In this document: one piece after another, positions 56,944 to 64,000 of the stretch
Layout: each line of letters opens with the position of its first letter
Numbering within the stretch: the stretch's first letter is position 1
NCBI RefSeq assembly: GCF_026151205.1
Contig: NC_087073.1
Location: 14,403,837-14,467,836, forward strand
Direction of reading: 5' to 3'
Length of the DNA stretch: 64,000 nucleotides
From: Bolinopsis microptera
Lineage: Eukaryota; Ctenophora; Tentaculata; Lobata; Bolinopsidae
Translations under genes and position numbers: made by a program
The notes under the pieces: model-generated
Databases searched by the model: none
Told to the model about the DNA's origin: nothing
The model's input: the letters and a program-made list of their open reading frames with translations, nothing else

Positions 56944-59141
56944 CTGTCCCATGTTTCCTGGAGTTTCTCCTCGGGATACTCGTGTAGCATCCTGACCCTT
57001 TTCTGTGAGAACCAGCTACTTAACAACTCGTTCACTTCCGGACACTTGGCCGCTTTTAAGAATGAACTCCCGTGACTTGAGGAACCCTCGTCAGATCTGT
57101 GGGTTTCTGAAGCATGCATTATGGCTGATAGGATTCCTATCTTTCCCAGTTTAACTTGCTTCCGAGACTCGTTGATGTAGACGTTTTGAAGAGCAGGAAA
57201 GCCGTGGACTATATCCCGATCGTGAAGAAACTGCAAACCGTTCTTAATCTGTCTCCCAAAATCATACAGCTGATCAACAGTGTAATCTTGAACAAATGTG
57301 TCGGAGAATTCAAGTCCAAATTGTTCATGAACATAGTATATGGTGTTTAATCCGTCATCAGCATATCCAAAACACTTCAAGATATTTTCATGGACAAATT
57401 CCGGTCGGGATATTTCAGCAATTCTTGCAACAATGGTCAACGAATCCTTCTCCATATACTTCTTGTTGTACAGAAAAGCTCGAATGGCTTTCTTCTGTCC
57501 TTGTGGACTGACCCAATGACCAGTAAATGATGTGCAGAGAGATTTAGTACAAGATGAATTAGGAATTAAATTGAGGCAAAATAATGATAAGATGTTTGAT
57601 TGTTTATGAAAATCATGGTCTGCATCTGAGAAGAACATTTTGGTTTTGCGTATGTCTGTGATCATTTCTTCAGTGACTATCTGAGTTGGGCGAATGACAA
57701 GGTCCTTGTTGCGGACACGGATTTTGATGCTGTTTAAGAGTGCTTCAAGGGAACGATATTTGCAAGGCAGCTCTGTTGGACCAAGGGTGCTTTTCTTTTT
57801 CTTAGAAGTTTCATCAACCATGAAATAACCATCCTTGTTAACTACTTTAATAGGATGAGTCTTCTTGTCCCCGTTAGTCTCAGAGTTCAAAACGATGCAA
57901 AGTAGGTAGATATGGGGTAGATATGGGGGCTTAAAGAGAACATACCAACCAACTTGGAACCCAAGATCTCTCAGAATCTGACGAGACTGTTTGACACTAA
58001 CAAACTTCAAGGGAAGCCCACTTTTTTCGATAACATTATAGATATTTGTGGATGTTTGGGACTGGTTCAGTTCATTATATGTCATAGCATATGAATCAAA
58101 ATGGTTGTTTGATACTGGCTCAATTAGCATTATGGATTTGACTTTTCCTCTGAAATACATGTCAATTAAAGCTATACATGATTCAAGATCTTTGCTGCTG
58201 TCGGACAATATGGTTATGTCTATAACAGATGAGTCTGCCAAATGTAGCTGAAACCACTTTTGTTTAGATTTGCATAGTTTGAGTCTTGTCATTTGGTCAT
58301 AATCAGCTGCTACAACAACTTGTCCTTTCTCTGAGGATGTGATACATATTTCATGCTCTGAAATCGAGAGTATTGCTTGATGACATACTTCAACAGAAAG
58401 TTTTTTGTTATTAACTGAAACTGAGACTTGGAAAGTATGTAGTGGTCTGCAGAATGTTTGGTCATCAATAGTTTTCACGAAGGTATAATGAATTTCATCA
58501 GCTGTGGAAAATTTTTGAGCAAAGTAATTGGCATTTTCAATAATAGGCACACTGTTGGCTCTCACAAAAGGACTGTTTGGAACATCTAAAAGTCGCAACA
58601 ACTTCTCAAAATTGAGCACATTGCATGACAAATTCAGGCGCTTTAGCAAGCCTGCAAACAATAAGCCATATGTTGAATACACCCAAGTAATTCTGTTTTC
58701 AATGTTAACGCAATATTTCAGAAAGCGATAGAAATCTGCTTTAGCTTGATGAAAAATATAATTGAATGTTTCAGAATCACTGTGTAGAATGTCACTCAGT
58801 TCAACATGCTGATGAAACACTCTAAATGTATATTTTCCATCATTCTCAGAAATGGAAATAAATCTGCAATATGGCAGCAGATAACTGTCAACAGTGCCAT
58901 TTGTGATCAAACTGTATTGAAAACTTGATTGAGACAGCCTTGATTGTTTGGCACATTGCTGCATAAGATCAAATGTCGACTGGTAGAAGTTGAACTTTTT
59001 CTTGCCATGGCCATGGTTGAGTTGCTTAATAAAACTCCCCTTGTAGATTATGTTGCTCCCATTGTGAAGACTAACAGATGCAGTTGGGAGTTGGAGCTTG
59101 CTGTAAATTAGCCTATTAAGGCCAAGGTCTTCGAATAACAT
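56944..59141 (-). CDS. Second JAK-type FERM-SH2-pseudokinase exon (alternative first exon?)
   Basis: A single large exon codes 732 residues, then a donor (GACAG|gttggt) in phase 2. The FERM part has SVSLHNGSN, KFNFYQSTFDLMQQCA and YTFRVFHQH, matching the F1 lobe of JAKs. The SH2-like part has GWYVLFKPPY near residue 395, where JAK2 has GLYVLRCS, so phenylalanine replaces the binding arginine. The pseudokinase has HENILKCFGYAD and IVHGFPALQNV for the catalytic loop. It stops at ETWDR, the residue at which the downstream exon stops (EVDR), in the same phase. Without splicing it would run 20 codons to a stop. The start is taken at the ATG at 59141; an open frame continues to 59198 without ATG, so an upstream exon may exist. 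If joined to the exon at 53842-53935 and those after it, the product is 1233 residues. Confidence 0.7.
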
Positions 59142-60877
59142 TAGAGCATGTTTCCATTGTTTATCTGCAAAATATTCTGAATAAGTTACATTATTCAAAG
59201 GTTAATGTACTTTCATGTAGATTGAATGTGTTAACAAAGATGATATTAGATTAATATTATTAGATAAGAATAAATGATGTATCAAAATAAATATCATATC
59301 AATTTAAACATTTCAACTTGACAAAGTTAATTGGGAATCTGAAAAGATTCAAAATTGAGATAATACAGTCTCACAATGGTTTACATTGTACTACATGCGA
59401 AGTGTGCATGTTTACGGGTATAGGTACAAGATTTCAGAACTTTTGGCAGGGTCTCTCCTTCTTTAACCTTCAATCACTTCCAATTTGGAGTTCCTTCAAG
59501 TCACTACTAGAGCATCAAATCCCAGTTCTCAATGCAGATGAGATTACTGAGACTGTAATACACTGAGACTGTAATACACGATGAGAATCTTATACTATCT
59601 CACAAGTACTTGCTAGGCCGGATTGGCTCCAACTTATCGGCAAGAAATGTTCAGATCTTTCAATTCTCAGTTTGGTGGGCATAGTGTAACCTTAATGGAT
59701 CCATGAAAACAAATTCATTATCAACCAATCACGATAAAATATGGTGAAGATAAAAATAACTTGCATGTCGACTTTTGAGGGATAAAGCATACAATAAAAA
59801 CGATGGGAGTTAGTATGGATGAGGACTCCGCATCAGTGAGAATACATGAAAAACATGGTTAATAATCAAATTACACCTCGAATCGATAATCAAATAAAAA
59901 CAAAAGGAGTTCTGTAATGCAACAATATCAATATAACATCTGTCAGGCTTAAAGTATTCTAAAAATGAAAATATGACAGTATTTGCTTCAGCGCTCGATT
60001 TTAATACTGTGGTGTATATTGGTGAAAAATGCGCGGCGCACCTAAAATTGTAGTTTCATTTTAAAACATTTTTCATTTTTATCCATAATTTTATTCAACT
60101 CATTTAGATTGATCATTATTATCAGATATTCACTATAGTATCAAAAATAAATTGCACACCAAAAATATCAAATGTTTACTACTTTTTAAAAATGTTACCC
60201 GAGAAAAATAAAATATAATGCAGCTGGTTTTAAATTATTTTTATGCAAATTTTGCTTGTATTCCAATAAAATTAACTTATTTAAAAAATCTAAAACATGG
60301 TTTTTGACCTAATTTTGAGCAAACAAATAAGTTTTTTGCAATTTTACTGAAAAAAACTCAATTTAATCATTCCGATTCCAAAACACAAAATCAATTTTAA
60401 TCGATTATACGGTCAAAAATACATGTATATAAATATATCTGAGGTCCCCATGCCAGCGTATCGAGCATAAAATTCCCATAAGGCCCTCTGCTTTGACCAT
60501 TGTTAATGGTCTGGCCCGGCGCGCGCTACTTCGTAGCACTTGCCGTCGGGCCATTTCGAGAAGAAAGCGGCGCGCGCTACTTCGAAGAAATTTAGACGAG
60601 TAGCATCCGTCAACCCTCTGCTATAATTAAAATATGTGCTTTGTCAACAAATTATGGTGTATAGTAATGTCATGCGATATTAATCATATAATACTTAATT
60701 AATTGAGTAAAAATAGTTATTAGTGAAATGACTATGATTAGCAGATTAGGGGTGACCGCTATTGTTTTTTAAATTTGCCACTAATTATGACAATATGCAG
60801 TAGTTTTGGGCCATCGTGGATACATGTTACGTATCACAAATATCAGAGATATTATTATATTATTACTTTTTCCGCCT

Positions 60878-60940
60878 TCGGCGGCGGGCGCTTCGCGCGC
60901 GAAAAGTGGCATGCAACGTATGTCAAGGCCATCGTCATAT
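60878..60940. repeat. GC-rich dispersed repeat, copy 2
   Basis: GCGGCGGGCGCTTCGCGCGC followed by GAAAAGTGGCATGCAACGTA and TGTCAAGGCC. It matches the island at 33430-33600 over roughly 40 bases. Confidence 0.5.
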
Positions 60941-61604
60941 TAAGGCCAATGATTGAGTATTTAGCGGTCAACTCATTCGAAAGATTTGGAAACTGTTACC
61001 GTTATTAAGGGACCCTACCCAAATGTCATGAATCTTTTAAAAGTATCCTTCAGTACATATAAACTGGAGTGTACCTTACACCATGTCGATATATGCCCAT
61101 GCAATACATGCAATACTTTCCTCCCAGTCCAATGTCTCCCCCCAAACAATTTTCTTGTGCCCTTAAGTAGGTCAGGTCTTCTAAATAATAAGAAGAAATG
61201 ATAATGTCCTATTAAATCCAAAATTTCCTCCCAGTCAGACTGCCGTGTTTCTGGATGTAGAATCGCAAGGGAGCCAACTCAGTAAAAGGCCGGATTAAGT
61301 TCTTTGTCATCCAGCCATTAAGTTTCTAGAGACAGAGTACTTATTTTTTCCATTTCACGCTTTTGTAAAAAAACAATAGTGAAAGGTTAACAAGAATTGC
61401 GCCGGTTAGCGGACGCTAGATTTCCATCGCCCGTAATTAATTACAATTAACAATCGTTTCATATTGGTTAAATTACCAAATTTCTTTGGGGCGTTACAGA
61501 GAACAAAATGGAGGGATTGCCGTTGTCAATTATTTGAATCGAAAGTTAAACGACCGGACACCGTAGCGCAGCCTGTGCGGTGATATGCATGATGCAGTTA
61601 AAAG

Positions 61605-62155
61605 GACATCTGTCCGACAGCGACTCTTGTCCGACTCAATATGTTACCAGTAAAAAAATACATCTGTCCGAAATTGTGATCTAATTGCAATACGACACAT
61701 TTCCATTTTCCAATTATAGAGACATGATCTGAACTGAGATATGACCTGAGCTGAACTCTACCATAGTTTATTATCATTTGATGTCAAAAATTGGACAATA
61801 GTTTAAATGTTATATAAATAACTGATCTCCATACCGCTCTCCTGTGTGTAATGTAGGCTGTGATGTGATTGGCAGCTTGTTACAGCTTGTTACAGCTTGT
61901 TAGTGTACGCGGCTAGCATGATCCTTTCCTCAAATAGTCAATCACGTATCGATGGATCAGATCTCAATGGATCAAATCAGCATTATATTAGGACTGTGGG
62001 AGCAACGTCACAAGATTACACGTGAGCTTGTGAAATACGAACGTGATCTGAAATTGCAAATGTGATCCGAAAGTTGGACAGATGTCGCCAAAAACGACTC
62101 CTATCTGACAGCGACTCTTGTCCGAAACCGGTAATTCGACTGTCGGACAGATGTC
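61605..62155. mobile_element. 551-bp element with 16-bp terminal inverted repeats
   Basis: GACATCTGTCCGACAG at 61605-61620 is mirrored exactly as CTGTCGGACAGATGTC at 62140-62155. The phrase GACAGCGACTCTTGTCCGA occurs at both ends in the same direction (about 61616-61634 and 62107-62125), and partial CTGTCCGA copies occur inside. No coding region and no clear target duplication are seen. Likely a non-autonomous DNA element. Confidence 0.55.
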
Positions 62156-62946
62156 ACCCAATCAAATCTGTGGTAGTTAATACAATGTGAATCATAATAA
62201 AATGTATCGTTCATTTTGTCTAAATATAATGAATCAATCTATGGGCAATCATGTTCAACATGATAGTCATAACATCATAATTTATACAACAACATAACGG
62301 ATTACTAATATCGGGTTGCACCAAGCACCCACAACAAAATGAGAAGTTTGTATCGCATGAAGTTAACGAAAGCTTAAACGACAAATATCAATGCGAATCA
62401 AAATGTATAATAGCGAAAAGAGATATACATGCGCGCCGTACACGATTTATTAGCTCGATTCTTGGTATAGAGTACACCTTGACATAAAAGCATTGTAAAA
62501 TGCGCGCGCGACCATCAAAAGATAATTTGTAAAGGAGCACATGTTTGCGGAGGTTAATGCATGTTTTGCTTTGTGACACAACGAAAAACCTATACCCACT
62601 ATACCCTCTCTCTCTCTCTCTGTTTTGGTCAACGGTTTCTGGCCTCCTAGTGAAGAGGGAGGCCTTCTCGCCGTGCCCACAGAGTGTGACTCCTGCTAGC
62701 CACACTCCAGGACTCCCTAAGTATATACAAAAACATAGAATAATAGATATCAACGCAACAGACCTCTGGAGTCTCGAAGCTGTTACTACCTTGCTCAGAG
62801 CAAACCCACTTCAGATGTTCTTCTTTGGCGGGCAGGCGAGGGACTTCCGAGCATGGTCCACACCTGAATATGTGTCACTATCTGGGATGGTCCTGTGTGG
62901 GTCTAGTGTATGATTGTTTATGAACCTTGGTGTATGTCCTAGATGC

Positions 62947-63900
62947 TTATCCAAATAGATCGTCTCTGTCAAACCTTGTTGACTGTTCCACGAATTTGAT
63001 AATGTGGTCGAGTTTACTATTGATGAGTTCCTCAATTGTTAGGATGGGTTTACCAAATATCCTCATTCTAGTTGTCATCAGCTGGATGCATTCACATAGG
63101 AAGTGTTGTGATGTTTCTGCTTCCCCTGGGCAGTGTTCACAGTCTTGTGTTTCGAAATTGGAGTTGTTTGCTACCGTCTGGAAGTATGCTAGTGGGCTGT
63201 GTCCTGATAGTAGCCATGTTAGCCATCTGATGTGAGTACCTGTGATGTTAATTTTCTTGTACCTGTTTTTGTTGAGGAAAAATGTTAGTGGGGTTTTTCC
63301 TTTATCACTGAGTGCCACCTGTTTATACTTCTTGATATGGAGATTGAAGAGGTAATCTTTTATTTGGGTGTTGATTATAGTTCTTTACCGTATACTCCTT
63401 CATGTCCTGGAACAAAGTTCTACTCGATGCGAAAACCTAGCGAGTTGAGTTGGTCTGAGATGTTCAGAACGAACCTGGAGTTAAAAGTGGTGCTGTTAAG
63501 GGCTTTAAATGCAGCCTGGGAATCTGAGAGGAATTTATGATTGATTGAGATCCTAAGTTATCATTAGTCCAGAAACTTGCCATGTATAACGCAAATAGCG
63601 GGTACGATTTCCTCAATGAACCTGAAGAAGGAATATCTGTCCTGAATTGATACCATGTAACGTCGAGCTTAAAAATGAATCAAAAGTTCGAGTAAATCGT
63701 TAAACGTTGTATGTCCTATTTGCATCCCCTAAGCATTGCATTGATGTTTATTTCTGGTCCGGTTAGCTTTGCGTCTCAGAAATAAAGAGGTCCACTATGC
63801 TTAAAGAGCTAAGCTGTCCACCAGGGTACTGTAGATCTAAGGGTTCCCCGTGTAATGGGGCAGGCTGTGATAAAGCATCTCTGCAGGATGTCCGAGATGA
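62947..63900 (-). pseudogene. Decayed non-LTR retrotransposon (linker fragment and RNase H to C-terminus)
   Basis: Reading on the minus strand, the region near 63840-63900 gives LQRCFITACPITRGTLRS and VPWWT, like the endonuclease-RT linker of LINEs. Then, after an apparent deletion of the RT, comes an RNase H-like part: FLSDSQAAFKALNS (about 63480-63540), then, after a stop, NFVPGHEGVYGKEL. The open stretch 62947-63318 codes GTHIRWLTWLLSGHSPLAYF and a C-terminal CEHCPGEAETSQHFLCEC zinc-knuckle-like motif, usual at the end of such polyproteins. Several stops interrupt the frame, so it is dead. Confidence 0.65.
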
Positions 63901-64000
63901 ACTGATTCGAGTGTTGAGAACTTCCGCTGTAGAAACTGAATAGAACCAGTAAGGATGTCAGTCAAACTCTGCTGCTACTAGATGATTGTAGAGCGTCCAG

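Larger units (their letters stand above)
59142..62946. other. 3.8-kb gene-poor spacer
   Basis: AT-rich sequence upstream of the JAK-like cassettes. It holds a GC-rich repeated block (60505-60600, with GGCGCGCGCTACTTCG twice), a copy of the GCGCGAAAAG repeat near 60890, a 551-bp TIR element and a TCTCTC run near 62607-62624. ORFs such as those near 59318, 60775, 61015 and 62388-62913 show no recognisable similarity and are not called. Confidence 0.5.

Noticed and set aside
62388-62913. Antiparallel ORFs of about 120 codons around the TCTCTC run
   Set aside because: Low-complexity centre and no recognisable protein; lies downstream of the LINE relic, probably its 3' flank.
1-64000. tRNA or rRNA genes
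   Set aside because: I scanned for tRNA B-box-like GGTTCRANNCC motifs and rRNA-like blocks and saw no convincing hit.

Overview
The window is nuclear DNA of an animal, most likely an invertebrate. Its genes are broken by short GT-AG introns, the spacers are AT-rich, and there are satellites, MITEs and relics of both DNA transposons and non-LTR retrotransposons. Several genes belong to animal signalling families: a JAK-type FERM-SH2-kinase protein, an LDLa-repeat 7TM receptor and an SLC29 transporter. I cannot name the species from the sequence. Exon borders were set by hand from splice sites and reading-frame phase; in every multi-exon model given as complete the phases close without a break.

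Layout. Positions 1-10550 are repeats. A satellite of about 250-bp monomers, arranged as a five-monomer higher-order unit, has been split by a 6.5-kb inserted element (107-6616) that is flanked by ACTATT target duplications and carries a decayed transposase-like ORF and a 2-kb CT-rich tract. Positions 11008-25608 hold three plus-strand housekeeping genes: FIP1 (mRNA 3'-end processing, one exon), CCDC124 (ribosome-associated, four exons) and a DDX5/DDX17-type RNA helicase (six exons). A 6.65-kb near-palindromic foldback element sits in the third intron-exon interval of CCDC124 (intron 2), and its loop carries parts of a spliced minus-strand gene. A five-exon minus-strand gene for an unrecognised two-helix membrane protein follows (26328-28110), then 6.6 kb of gene-poor DNA, then a plus-strand LDLa-repeat receptor (34694-38812).

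Positions 40615-59141 form the most interesting locus, a minus-strand JAK-family gene. Twelve exons in consistent phase give a 1146-residue protein with FERM, SH2-like, pseudokinase and C-terminal kinase-like regions. The SH2 arginine is missing, and both catalytic aspartates of the last kinase domain are asparagine. Directly upstream is a second large exon (56944-59141) coding another FERM-SH2-pseudokinase module. It ends at the matching residue, in the same phase, and has no downstream exons or polyadenylation signal of its own. This suggests alternative first-exon cassettes that share one set of 3' exons. Two other genes lie inside JAK introns: an intronless SLC29A3-like nucleoside transporter on the same strand, and a small cysteine-rich signal-anchored protein on the opposite strand. 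The right end (59142-64000) has GC-rich dispersed repeats, a 551-bp TIR element and a decayed non-LTR retrotransposon.
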